A DNA stretch of 64,000 nucleotides from Sphingobacterium psychroaquaticum (GTDB taxonomy: Bacteria; Bacteroidota; Bacteroidia; Sphingobacteriales; Sphingobacteriaceae): assembly GCF_900177625.1 (NCBI RefSeq), contig NZ_FXAU01000007.1, positions 124,729 through 188,728 of the forward strand, given 5' to 3'. A program made the translations under genes and the position numbers. The notes below the pieces were generated by a model. That model was not told the origin of the DNA and made no database searches. It worked only from the letters and a program-made list of their open reading frames with translations. This document shows, piece by piece, positions 8,361 to 16,741 of the stretch (positions are counted from its first letter, which is position 1; every line of letters starts with the position of its first letter).

Positions 8361-9908
8361 ATGAAAAAAATAGGAATAAGTTTATTGACAGCTTTCGTCG
8401 GTGGAGCTGTTGCTATTGGGGGGTATAAGGTCTTCGAAAATAGGCAGATGAATAAAATGTCGTTCGAAGAACAGCAAAAGGTATTTTACGCCAATAATCC
8501 AGGTGCGGAAGTTATGGCCTCTACTGGAAATCCGGATTTTACACAAGCTGCAGCAGCGGTATCTCCAGGTGTTGTCCATATTAAAGTGACGATGACCGCG
8601 CGTGGTTCCCAGCGTGGCGGGGGAGGCAGTGGATCACCATTTGATATGTTTGAAGAATTTTTCGGTATGCCACAGCAACGTCGCGCAGAACCTCGGCAAG
8701 CACAAGCTTCTGGGTCGGGCGTGTTGATCTCGCAGGATGGATACATTGTAACAAATAATCACGTGGTAGAAGATGCAGACAAGATTGAGGTGCAGCTGAC
8801 AGATAAGCGGACGTTTGAAGCTAAGGTGATTGGTCGTGATCCTGATTTTGATTTGGCGTTGTTAAAAGTTAGTGGGTCGAACCTTCCGTTTGTGCGTTTT
8901 GGTAACTCCGATAATGTACAGATAGGCGAATGGGTGTTAGCGGTTGGTTACCCGTTGAGTCTGCAGTCTACAGTAACAGCCGGGATCGTTAGTGCGAAGG
9001 GACGACAGATTGGTATCCTTGGGGAGCAGAACCAGCGTTCTCCGTATGGCTATGGTCAGTCGCAAGAGCCGATTGTGAATACAGCGATTGAGTCTTTCAT
9101 CCAGACGGATGCCGTAATAAATAAAGGAAATAGTGGAGGAGCCCTTGTTAATGCACGTGGTGAGCTGATTGGTATCAATGCGGCGATTGCGTCGCCAACT
9201 GGAGTTTATGCAGGTTATGGCTTTGCGATTCCAGTGAACTTGGTGAAGAAAATCATGGATGACTTTAAAGAGTTTGGTGCGGTGCAGCGTGGTTATATAG
9301 GTGTTACTTTCAATGAGATTAATGAGGCGGTACGTAAAGAGTATAATATTGATGATGTAAATGGCTTATTTGTTCAGGATGTGGTGAAAGATGGAGCTGC
9401 AGCAAGTGCAGGCTTGAAGAAAGGTGACGTGATCACGAAGATAGAAGGTAATGTTATTTACTCGTCATCCGATCTACAGGAGCGTGTAGCACGTTTGCGT
9501 CCGGGCGATAAGGTTAAGATTGCTTACAAACGAGAAGGTAAGGAGCGTGAAGCGACTATTACGTTGAAAGCGCAAGAAGCAAAGAAATCAGCGGCTGAAG
9601 AAGCGAATAGTAAGAGTGCAACGGAGATTTTCAATAAACTAGGTGCGAGCTTTACACCTGCATCAGATGCACAGAAGAAGAAATTCGGGGTGAGTTCGGG
9701 GGTTGTTATTACGCAAGTGCACCGTGGTGGTATGTTTGAGTACTTTGGTGTGGAAAAGGGATTAATCGTGACACATGTGAACGGTAAGCCGGTGAACAAT
9801 GTGGACGAGGTGGAGAGTGCGTTGGGAAGCACCAAACGAAATATTGTACGTATCAAAGGTACGTCAGAAGAAGGAACTGTTGAGTTTAACTTCCCGATAG
9901 AATATTAA
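8361..9908 (+). CDS. Periplasmic serine protease, DegP/HtrA family
   Basis: A 515-residue envelope protease/chaperone that degrades or holds misfolded proteins. Residues 1-25 form a signal anchor. The trypsin-like domain has His134 (NNHVVED), Asp164 (DPDFDLALLKV) and Ser258 (GNSGGAL). Two PDZ domains follow, at about 310-400 (RGYIGVTF, GAAASAGLKKGDVI) and 430-510 (GVVITQVHRGG). A Gly-rich loop near residues 82-96 precedes the protease core. The domain order matches DegP/DegQ. In Bacteroidota such genes are commonly stress-induced; no stress-sigma site is evident here. A terminator follows 48 bases after the stop. Confidence 0.95.
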   Translation: MKKIGISLLTAFVGGAVAIGGYKVFENRQMNKMSFEEQQKVFYANNPGAEVMASTGNPDFTQAAAAVSPGVVHIKVTMTARGSQRGGGGSGSPFDMFEEFFGMPQQRRAEPRQAQASGSGVLISQDGYIVTNNHVVEDADKIEVQLTDKRTFEAKVIGRDPDFDLALLKVSGSNLPFVRFGNSDNVQIGEWVLAVGYPLSLQSTVTAGIVSAKGRQIGILGEQNQRSPYGYGQSQEPIVNTAIESFIQTDAVINKGNSGGALVNARGELIGINAAIASPTGVYAGYGFAIPVNLVKKIMDDFKEFGAVQRGYIGVTFNEINEAVRKEYNIDDVNGLFVQDVVKDGAAASAGLKKGDVITKIEGNVIYSSSDLQERVARLRPGDKVKIAYKREGKEREATITLKAQEAKKSAAEEANSKSATEIFNKLGASFTPASDAQKKKFGVSSGVVITQVHRGGMFEYFGVEKGLIVTHVNGKPVNNVDEVESALGSTKRNIVRIKGTSEEGTVEFNFPIEY

Positions 9909-9956
9909 TATTCGTGTTAGCACGAAAGATCTTGATTTAGATATATTGTTGATTTG

Positions 9957-9988
9957 AAAAGGTGGGCCAACGTTGGTCCACCTTTTTT
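9957..9988 (+). terminator. Rho-independent terminator of the DegP-type gene
   Basis: AAAAGGTGG and CCAA pair with TTGG and CCACCTTTT around a CG turn, with one internal G-T pair, followed by a T run. Confidence 0.85.
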
Positions 9989-10040
9989 ATGCTATAATAT
10001 GTTCCCTCTCTCATGTTAACCCTCCGTTACCACACTATTT

Positions 10041-10242
10041 CGTCATGTCGACTTTGGAGACATCTCAGTCGTATAATGCACCTTATTTCTAAAACGTGCT
10101 TGGCCATAGTTTATAGATTCCTCCTCGTCCCTCGTTCGGAATGACGATGTGTAAACGTCTTCACTACTTCCTACCAACAAACAACTACTATCTGCCATCT
10201 AATCTATACTGTTGATAGATATCTCCTGTCGTGGATATGACG
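10041..10242. repeat. Intergenic palindromic repeat (CGTCATTCCGA family), reverse-oriented unit plus a solitary half
   Basis: Half-type H2 (reverse complement of TAGATGTCTCC...ATGACG) lies at 10041-10066. Half-type H1 (reverse complement of CGTCATTCCGA...GGAATCTAT) lies at 10113-10147. Together they form a unit with CGTCAT...ATGACG ends. A solitary H2 follows at 10215-10242. The same halves occur near 20.9-21.1 kb in the opposite orientation. The spacer from about 9990 to 10340 holds no credible gene. Confidence 0.7.
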
Positions 10243-10345
10243 ATTAATTCTTCTCATTACTTCCTGCTCTCTACTTCCTGCTAACGACCATCTACTAACC
10301 ATTTCCTGTCAACTACGAACAACGAACTACTCCCTACCAACTAAT
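10150..10345. repeat. Degenerate pyrimidine/A-rich oligonucleotide repeat tract
   Basis: Loose variants of a unit like CTACTTCCTACCAAC recur about six times (for example CTACTTCCTACCAAC, ATTACTTCCTGCTC, CTACTTCCTGCTAAC, CTACTCCCTACCAAC). The plus strand is almost free of G. It runs up to the 3' end of the ctlX-like gene. Function is unknown. Confidence 0.5.
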
Positions 10346-11255
10346 AAAAAACCTCAGCCAACATACAGCGGGCACTGCCGCCGCCGCAGGTTTCTATTGT
10401 GTCTAGGGGAGCATGTATAATGCCTCCATATTTCCTAAGAATGTCAAGCTGTGCCGATGTGAAGCTGTTGTAAGCGGCGCTGCTCATCACAATGCGTGGT
10501 TCTCCATCAGTAGATTTTACCTCGAGGATGTTGCCTGCAAAATTATACATTTGTTCTTCGCTGATGTCGATAATCTCTTTGTTGGTACGCTTAAGCTGTG
10601 CGATAACTTCTTCTCGTTGCGCGAGATTATCTATGCTACTTAGGCATATTACAGCATAGTGTGTTCCTACCGATAACATCACATTGGTATGGTAGATAGG
10701 GAGTCGGGAGCCATTGACGGATTGGTTTGCCTGAAAAATGCAGGGGGTGTAGCTCAAATCGGCGCAGAAGTTGCGGATAGGGAGCTCGTCAGCACGATAC
10801 GACATCGAGCAATAAGCAATCTGTTGTACGCGATCTAAAATTAGGCAACCCGTGCCCTCCAGAAATATGTTCTCGTTTTCGTAATGGGTGTAGTCAATCA
10901 GTTGGTTGATCTCGTACCCGTTATTGCGCAAGAAGGAAATGTAATCGAGCTTCCGCTCGAGGCGTCTGTTTTCGGCAAACATGGGATACAATACGGCTGT
11001 CCCTTGGTGCAAGGAGATGCAATTGTTCGGGAATACGCTATCGGGCGTATCCCAGGTGCCCGTATCTTGTATGACCAAGGTTTTTATTCCGGCAAGATTT
11101 AACTGCTCGACAAATGCGTCAAATTCTTTTTGCGCGGAGCTTGTCGGGGCGGCAACAGATATGTCCGTCTGAAAGTAGTTGTTTACGGCTGTTTGTTCAT
11201 TTTTTCGAAAGGCAAAAGGGCGAACCAAGAGTAAGGTGTCTGTTGTTTGTGTCAT
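10341..11255 (-). CDS. Arginine deiminase-related guanidino/ureido hydrolase (CtlX-like)
   Basis: A 304-residue member of the amidinotransferase/deiminase (pentein) superfamily. The chosen ATG at 11255 lies 4 bases after the upstream gene's stop; a GTG four codons earlier at 11267 is possible but less likely. Penteins use a nucleophilic Cys near the C terminus, seen here in GGGSARCMLAE, plus Asp/His residues such as those around YHTNVML. The overall pattern resembles the citrulline-utilisation hydrolase CtlX. It would cleave a C-N bond in arginine, citrulline or a methylated derivative. It is co-transcribed with the gene at 11260. The exact substrate is not shown. Confidence 0.8.
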   Translation of the reverse strand: MTQTTDTLLLVRPFAFRKNEQTAVNNYFQTDISVAAPTSSAQKEFDAFVEQLNLAGIKTLVIQDTGTWDTPDSVFPNNCISLHQGTAVLYPMFAENRRLERKLDYISFLRNNGYEINQLIDYTHYENENIFLEGTGCLILDRVQQIAYCSMSYRADELPIRNFCADLSYTPCIFQANQSVNGSRLPIYHTNVMLSVGTHYAVICLSSIDNLAQREEVIAQLKRTNKEIIDISEEQMYNFAGNILEVKSTDGEPRIVMSSAAYNSFTSAQLDILRKYGGIIHAPLDTIETCGGGSARCMLAEVFY

Positions 11256-11259
11256 AAAA

Positions 11260-12174
11260 TTAATCACGATAAAGAGGTAATGTAGAACAGCGGAGCAAGC
11301 CTTCTTGTTTGCCGATTTCGTGGTATGGGATTTCTTCTACATGGAAGCCGTTTTCGCGCAACCAATGATTCAGGCGGTCAAATCGACGTTCTGTGACGAC
11401 CACGTTTTCCGAAATGGAAAAAACATTGCTAAACATGTTGTACATTTCCTCGGCCGTGATGTGGAACAGGTTTTCTAATCCGAAAAGAGTCACCAATTGG
11501 TTGTAGTGTTCGGGGTTTCGAAATCCACCTTTGTAGATAATGGCTTTGTCCTTGCCGACTGGTTGAAAACAACAATCGAGATGCAGTGCATTTTTTCTGG
11601 CGTCGGTCATTGATTTTATGAGGTCAAAGCCTAGAACCATTTTCGTAGGAAATATTTCCGCAAGGAAACCGACGCCTTGTATATTCGTTCGCGCGGTGTT
11701 TATCTGTGCATAATCACTACCGGTGTACGTGCCTACAAAGATATAGTCGTTCCAGAGAATCACATCTCCTCCTTCGATGTGTACGGTGGAAGGTGCTTCT
11801 ATGATGTCATTCGGATCTATTTTGTCAACAAGAAATTTAATAGCCTGCCATTCATCTGCACGTTCGGGAAGAATATTGGCTTTGATAAATTTGTTCTCAA
11901 TAACGAACCCAATGTCACGCGTAAATATTTGGTTGAGATCGGGGATGACTTTTGGTCGATGTACGGTGACACCGTAACGCTCCAAGACATGTTGGAAGGC
12001 TGTCATCTCATAAACCATATCGGATTCGGCCGGATAGGTACCTGCTAGGATGTGCTCCAATGATTTTGGATCATATGCTTCTTCAACGGTCGGAATCGGT
12101 CCATTGTCATGCGCTGTACCCAAAATAACAGAACGCAACCGACCGGTCTCATTTTTTACTTGAATTTTTAACAT
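11260..12174 (-). CDS. Amidinotransferase/dimethylarginine dimethylaminohydrolase-family protein
   Basis: Begins best at the ATG at 12174, giving 304 residues; the 46 codons before it have no family character. It starts with LKIQVKNETGRLRSVILG, a typical pentein first strand, and contains FTRDIGF, HIEGGDVI, ALHLDCCFQP and a C-terminal RCSTLPL carrying the likely nucleophilic Cys. Family members either transfer an amidino group from arginine or hydrolyse methylarginines. Sitting 4 bases upstream of a second pentein enzyme, it probably forms a two-step arginine or citrulline pathway. It could equally be an amidinotransferase; the sequence alone does not decide. Confidence 0.82.
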   Translation of the reverse strand: MLKIQVKNETGRLRSVILGTAHDNGPIPTVEEAYDPKSLEHILAGTYPAESDMVYEMTAFQHVLERYGVTVHRPKVIPDLNQIFTRDIGFVIENKFIKANILPERADEWQAIKFLVDKIDPNDIIEAPSTVHIEGGDVILWNDYIFVGTYTGSDYAQINTARTNIQGVGFLAEIFPTKMVLGFDLIKSMTDARKNALHLDCCFQPVGKDKAIIYKGGFRNPEHYNQLVTLFGLENLFHITAEEMYNMFSNVFSISENVVVTERRFDRLNHWLRENGFHVEEIPYHEIGKQEGLLRCSTLPLYRD

Positions 12175-12414
12175 AGCCTGTCTATAATGTGGTTGCTTAA
12201 AGATATAGAATATTATTGTTCCTTCGTGTAGAAAGCCCGAATTATGTTGTAAAATATGACGGCGATATTGTATATAAATTTCATAGGGCACCGTCTTTGA
12301 GAAACAGCTCAATAAATGATAATTTCTTAATCTTTAAGAAATGTTAGCTTCATCTTTTTTTATTTCTTTTGATTAAGAGCTTGATATTAGATGCTTACAA
12401 TTCAAAAAAGAATT

Positions 12415-13245
12415 ATGAAAAGAAACGTTGAACTTGTTGTTATCTCGGATGTGCATTTAGGAACGTATGGTTGTCGAGCAGAAGAGCTCTTACGGTACTT
12501 GGGGTCGATCAACCCGAAAATGCTCGTGCTTAATGGGGATATCATCGATATCTGGCAGTTTCGAAAAAGCTATTTTCCGGAATCGCACCTACGGGTGTTA
12601 AAATATATCCTCGATTTGGCGTATCAAGGCTGTGAGGTGATCTATATTACTGGAAACCACGATGAGATGTTGCGTAAGTTTGGTAAGATGGAGTTTGGAC
12701 AAATCACGTTGACGAATCGCTTGCTACTGAATCTCAATGGTAAACAAACATGGATTTTTCATGGTGATGTTTTTGATGCTTCTGTCCAACATGCCAAGTG
12801 GTTAGCCAAGCTTGGTGGTTGGGGTTATGATCGGTTGATTCAGTTGAATAATGTGGTAAACTGGATGCTGCAAAAGATCGGTCGGGAAAAGTATTCGCTT
12901 TCTAAGCGTATTAAAAATTCGGTTAAGAAGGCGGTGAAGTTTGTTGGTGATTTTGAGGAGACGGCATCTCATTTGGCGATTGAAAATGGCTACGATTACG
13001 TAATCTGCGGACATATCCATCAGCCACAGATGCGTCGATTCGAAACCAAGAAAGGAAGTTGTATGTATATGAATTCAGGGGATTGGATCGAAAATTTATC
13101 TGCATTGGAATATCACGATCGTGCGTGGACCATGTTTTACTATGAAAAAGAGAAAAGTAAGCTGCAGCATAGCGGTGTCGAAGAGGCTCGTTTTCGAATT
13201 AGTTTAGAGGAATTGTTGCGTAGTATTGTGAATGGGACGATTTAA
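12415..13245 (+). CDS. UDP-2,3-diacylglucosamine diphosphatase-like metallophosphoesterase
   Basis: A 276-residue calcineurin-like phosphoesterase with the five metal-binding motifs in order: DVHLG, NGDIID, GNHDE, FHGDVFD and CGHIHQP. The spacing and the SGDWIENLSAL stretch match LpxH/YbbF-type enzymes that hydrolyse UDP-2,3-diacylglucosamine to lipid X in lipid A synthesis at the inner membrane. The frame opens 8 codons earlier at 12391, but MKRNVELVVISD is the better start. It lies alone, with a 230-base spacer before parA. A related phosphoesterase function cannot be excluded. Confidence 0.85.
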   Translation: MKRNVELVVISDVHLGTYGCRAEELLRYLGSINPKMLVLNGDIIDIWQFRKSYFPESHLRVLKYILDLAYQGCEVIYITGNHDEMLRKFGKMEFGQITLTNRLLLNLNGKQTWIFHGDVFDASVQHAKWLAKLGGWGYDRLIQLNNVVNWMLQKIGREKYSLSKRIKNSVKKAVKFVGDFEETASHLAIENGYDYVICGHIHQPQMRRFETKKGSCMYMNSGDWIENLSALEYHDRAWTMFYYEKEKSKLQHSGVEEARFRISLEELLRSIVNGTI

Positions 13246-13476
13246 TCATTTCGTTCCATATACTTCCAAATTCCTGCCATCAACTCCCTAATCTTTACTT
13301 CACAATTTACCTATTTTTTGTATCTTAGCAACCTTAGCTTGTGGCGAGCTATACCCTTTAAAAAGGCGATTTTTAACATGATTTAAGGATTTACGTGCGG
13401 GAAGGCATGTTAATTAGTGTTATTTTTGATCGGATTCTAGTCGCAAGTGGTAAGAATTATAAAGGATTTCAATCTC

Positions 13477-14274
13477 ATGGGAAAAATTATAGCAATTGCT
13501 AATCAAAAAGGTGGTGTAGGGAAAACGACAACTTCCATCAATCTCGCAGCTAGTTTGGCTGTCTTGGAACACAAGACATTATTAGTAGATGCAGATCCGC
13601 AGGCAAATTCCACGTCGGGTATTGGTTTTGATCCACGAGCAATTAAGGCGAGTGTTTATGAGTGCCTCGTGAATGACTTGGATCCTCGTGATGCTATACA
13701 GGCAACAGATACCCCAAACTTAGATTTGCTGCCGGCGCATATTGATTTAGTTGGTGCGGAGATCGAAATGATCAATATGCACGAGCGTGAATACAAGATG
13801 ATGAAAATGTTGGAGCAGATTAAAGATGATTATGATTTTATCATTATTGACTGTTCTCCTTCATTAGGCTTGATTACTATTAATGCGTTAACAGCATCTG
13901 ATTCGGTGATCATTCCGGTACAGTGTGAGTATTTTGCACTAGAAGGTTTAGGTAAGCTTTTAAATACAATTAAGATTGTGCAAACACGTCTTAACACAAG
14001 TTTAGAGATTGAAGGAATCTTATTGACGATGTATGATGTGCGTTTACGCTTGTCAAATCAAGTGGTCGAAGAGGTTCGTACCCATTTCAGCGAGTTGGTA
14101 TTCGATACCATCATTCAACGGAATACCCGTTTGAGTGAAGCGCCAAGTTTTGGTATTTCGGTGATTATGCACGATGCCTCTTGTAAGGGGTCTATCAATT
14201 ACTTAAACTTAGCAAGAGAGATTTTGCAGAAAAATGGTTTAGTTACAGAAGAAACGCAAACAGCAACAGTATAA
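13477..14274 (+). CDS. parA: Chromosome-partitioning ATPase ParA (Soj)
   Basis: The start at 13477 (MGKIIAIANQKGGVGKTTT) gives 265 residues with the deviant Walker A motif KGGVGKTT at the extreme N terminus, as in chromosomal Soj; ten extra in-frame codons upstream are unlikely to be translated. DADPQANST and IIIDCSPSLG (Walker B) follow. It binds DNA non-specifically as an ATP dimer and positions ParB-parS complexes near the origin. parB starts 2 bases after the stop. No parS palindrome was recognised in the window. Confidence 0.96.
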   Translation: MGKIIAIANQKGGVGKTTTSINLAASLAVLEHKTLLVDADPQANSTSGIGFDPRAIKASVYECLVNDLDPRDAIQATDTPNLDLLPAHIDLVGAEIEMINMHEREYKMMKMLEQIKDDYDFIIIDCSPSLGLITINALTASDSVIIPVQCEYFALEGLGKLLNTIKIVQTRLNTSLEIEGILLTMYDVRLRLSNQVVEEVRTHFSELVFDTIIQRNTRLSEAPSFGISVIMHDASCKGSINYLNLAREILQKNGLVTEETQTATV

Positions 14275-14275
14275 T

Positions 14276-15193
14276 ATGGCACTACAAAGAAAGACAGGAT
14301 TAGGGAAAGGACTGGGCGCTTTATTGCAGAGTGAGGATATTCAGGTTTCGAGAAGTGGGAGTGATGGTGCTGCAGATATTAAGGAAACAGGAATTAGTGC
14401 TGCGGGCAGCATAAATTTTATTCGTGTAGATCAGGTGGCTGTCAATCCTTTTCAGCCGCGTACAGATTTTGATGAGCAGGCATTGCTTGAGCTTGCAGAG
14501 TCTATCAAAGTACAAGGATTGATTCAGCCGATTACGGTTCGTCAGGTAAATAAAAACGAATATCAGTTAATTAGTGGTGAGCGTCGTTTGCGTGCATCCA
14601 AATTAGCAGGTATTACCGAGATTCCAGCTTATGTTCGTACGGCCAATGACCAGCAGATGCTGGAGATGGCCCTGATCGAAAATATTCAACGGGAGAACTT
14701 AAACGCTATTGAGGTGGCTTTGAGTTTTCAACGGATGATCGAGGAATGTAATTTGAAACAGGAAGAGCTTGGTGAACGTGTGAGTAAAAATCGCTCTACA
14801 GTGACCAACTACTTGCGTTTGCTGAAATTGCCGCCTGTTATTCAGGCTGGAATACGGGATGGTGAAGTTTCTATGGGACATGCTCGTGCATTGATTAATG
14901 TGGGTGAGGTGGATAAGCAGTTGTACGTGTATCAAGAGATTATCGATAAAGGATTGTCTGTACGTATGACCGAGATTTTGGTGCGTAACATACAGCAACA
15001 ATCGAAACCGAAGAAACACGAAGTAGGTAAGCAGCTTGATTTTCAATATCAGAAGATAGAAGATGATTTAGCGTCTCGCTTTTCGACTCGTGTGCGTTTG
15101 AATTTAAAGAATGCACGTGGCAAGGGAGCGATAGAAATACCATTTGAGAGTGAGGATGATTTAAGCCGTATTCTGGAATTATTAGATTGGTAA
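14276..15193 (+). CDS. parB: Chromosome-partitioning protein ParB (Spo0J)
   Basis: A 305-residue ParB. The N terminus KTGLGKGLGALL is the ParA-stimulating segment. Residues about 45-140 hold the CTP-binding ParB/Srx domain (GERRLRASKLAG, ENIQRENLN), and a helix-turn-helix (LKQEELGERVSKNRSTVTNYLRL region) at about 158-185 recognises parS. The C-terminal dimerisation helix follows a basic linker. It overlaps the next gene by one base (TAATG), indicating coupled translation. Confidence 0.96.
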   Translation: MALQRKTGLGKGLGALLQSEDIQVSRSGSDGAADIKETGISAAGSINFIRVDQVAVNPFQPRTDFDEQALLELAESIKVQGLIQPITVRQVNKNEYQLISGERRLRASKLAGITEIPAYVRTANDQQMLEMALIENIQRENLNAIEVALSFQRMIEECNLKQEELGERVSKNRSTVTNYLRLLKLPPVIQAGIRDGEVSMGHARALINVGEVDKQLYVYQEIIDKGLSVRMTEILVRNIQQQSKPKKHEVGKQLDFQYQKIEDDLASRFSTRVRLNLKNARGKGAIEIPFESEDDLSRILELLDW

Positions 15194-15939
15194 TGCGCCA
15201 TATAATTGCAACTTTTTTAGTGCTGTTCGCTGCGCTTACCGCAGTTGGACAAGAGGTAGGGCCGGTTCGTGTCGATAGTTTGGGTAAGAAAGAAGCGTTG
15301 CAGGATTCGACCGCTGGGGTTGGAGCTGCTCAAGATTCGGTGAAGAAGGAGACACGTAAAGAACGGAAAGCGAGGGAGAAGGCTGAAAAAGAGCATGAGA
15401 AATACTATTATAACGGTATAAAGAAGGATTCGGCGCGTTTGGAGATCGAACATTTGTCACGTATTGCGTGGCGCCGTTCGTTGATGGTTCCCGGTTGGGG
15501 GCAGTATACCAACAAGGGGCTATGGTGGGTTAAGGTGCCGGTGATTTATGGTGGTTTTGTTGGCGCTTATTTGGTGTTTGACTATTGGCAATGGTACTAT
15601 AAGTTGTTTTTAAATGAGCTTGATTATCGTATTGCTAATAATGGGCAACCTGATCCGGATGGTCAATTGCAGAATTGGCGGGATACGAATAGTTTGATTC
15701 AACAAAAGGATTATGCACGTCGGAATAGAGATTTAACCATTTTGGTTACCGCAGGATGGTGGGGCCTAAATGTGATTGAGGCTTATGCGGACTCGATGCT
15801 TAAAAATAGATGGAATATCGGTCGGGATATGAAAATGAAAGTGACACCTACCGTACTGCCGACAACTGGTGGAGATAACGTAGCACTGAACGGTTTTGGC
15901 GTTGTGCCGGGCCTGAAGTTAACAATGACTCTGAATTAA
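15193..15939 (+). CDS. DUF5683 domain protein, exported
   Basis: The ATG at 15193 shares a base with the parB stop and gives 248 residues. A signal peptide (residues 1-20) is followed by a highly charged Lys/Glu/Arg stretch (about 50-75). Then comes the conserved core SLMVPGWGQYTNKGLWWVKVPVIYGG, whose aromatic segments look membrane-associated. This matches DUF5683, a Bacteroidota family whose genes follow parB in many members of the phylum. Function is unknown; the conserved position suggests a link to cell-cycle or envelope growth. Confidence 0.85.
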   Translation: MRHIIATFLVLFAALTAVGQEVGPVRVDSLGKKEALQDSTAGVGAAQDSVKKETRKERKAREKAEKEHEKYYYNGIKKDSARLEIEHLSRIAWRRSLMVPGWGQYTNKGLWWVKVPVIYGGFVGAYLVFDYWQWYYKLFLNELDYRIANNGQPDPDGQLQNWRDTNSLIQQKDYARRNRDLTILVTAGWWGLNVIEAYADSMLKNRWNIGRDMKMKVTPTVLPTTGGDNVALNGFGVVPGLKLTMTLN

Positions 15940-15958
15940 AAAACAACCCAATTATATT

Positions 15959-16705
15959 ATGAAGATTGTACTATTAGGCTATGGAAAAATGGGCCAGCAA
16001 ATAGAGAAATTTGCGCTGAAACGCGGTCATGAAATTTCGTTGATCGTGGATAAAGACAATCGAGAAAGTTTAACAGCGGCTGATCTGGCGGATGCAGATA
16101 TCGCTATCGATTTTAGTGAACCTGCCGCAGCCCTTAGTAATATAAGTTTGTGCTTTGAAGCAGACCTCCCTGTTGTGGTGGGCACTACAGGTTGGTACGA
16201 TCATTTGGAGGAAGTGAAAAGCATCTGCATTGAAGCGGATCAATCTCTTCTTTATGGGTCTAACTTTAGTATTGGCGTGAACATATTTTTTCATGTAAAT
16301 AAGCTTTTAGCAAAGGCGATTAACCCGTATAAACAGTATGATGTGCAGGTGGAGGAAATTCATCATATCCATAAATTAGATGCCCCAAGCGGGACTGCAA
16401 TTACGATCGCAGAGGGTATTTTGGGTGAAACGGATCACAAGAATAAGTGGATAAATGATGTGGTAGGCGAAGGAGATGAGTTGATCGCTAAGCCGGAGGA
16501 ACTGTTGATCGAGAGTTTACGTATTGAAGAGGTACCGGGAACGCATACCGTACTTTATAGTTCGGAGGTCGATCAGATAGAATTTAAGCATACGGCGCAT
16601 AATCGAGCTGGTTTTGCCTTGGGGGCAGTGGTTGCTGCGGAGTGGTTGTTTGGTAAGAAAGGTTTTTATCAAGTGACGGAAATGTTTGATTTTAATCAGG
16701 CATAA
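15959..16705 (+). CDS. dapB: 4-hydroxy-tetrahydrodipicolinate reductase
   Basis: A 248-residue NAD(P)H-dependent reductase in the diaminopimelate/lysine pathway. The Rossmann motif GYGKMGQ lies at residues 6-12, VVGTTGW near 78-84 and GSNFSIGVN near 100-108. EEIHHIHKLDAPSGTA near 132-147 holds the catalytic His and Lys and the substrate-binding loop. It is 19 bases downstream of the DUF5683 gene in the par operon, linking cell-wall precursor supply to chromosome partition genes. Confidence 0.96.
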   Translation: MKIVLLGYGKMGQQIEKFALKRGHEISLIVDKDNRESLTAADLADADIAIDFSEPAAALSNISLCFEADLPVVVGTTGWYDHLEEVKSICIEADQSLLYGSNFSIGVNIFFHVNKLLAKAINPYKQYDVQVEEIHHIHKLDAPSGTAITIAEGILGETDHKNKWINDVVGEGDELIAKPEELLIESLRIEEVPGTHTVLYSSEVDQIEFKHTAHNRAGFALGAVVAAEWLFGKKGFYQVTEMFDFNQA

Positions 16706-16741
16706 TCCGTACCTTGTTGAGTATAAAAAAGACATTTGTAT

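Noticed and set aside
13246..13476. parS site or replication-origin features near parAB
   Set aside because: No 16-base parS-like palindrome, DnaA-box cluster or dnaA gene was recognised in the spacer or elsewhere in the window.
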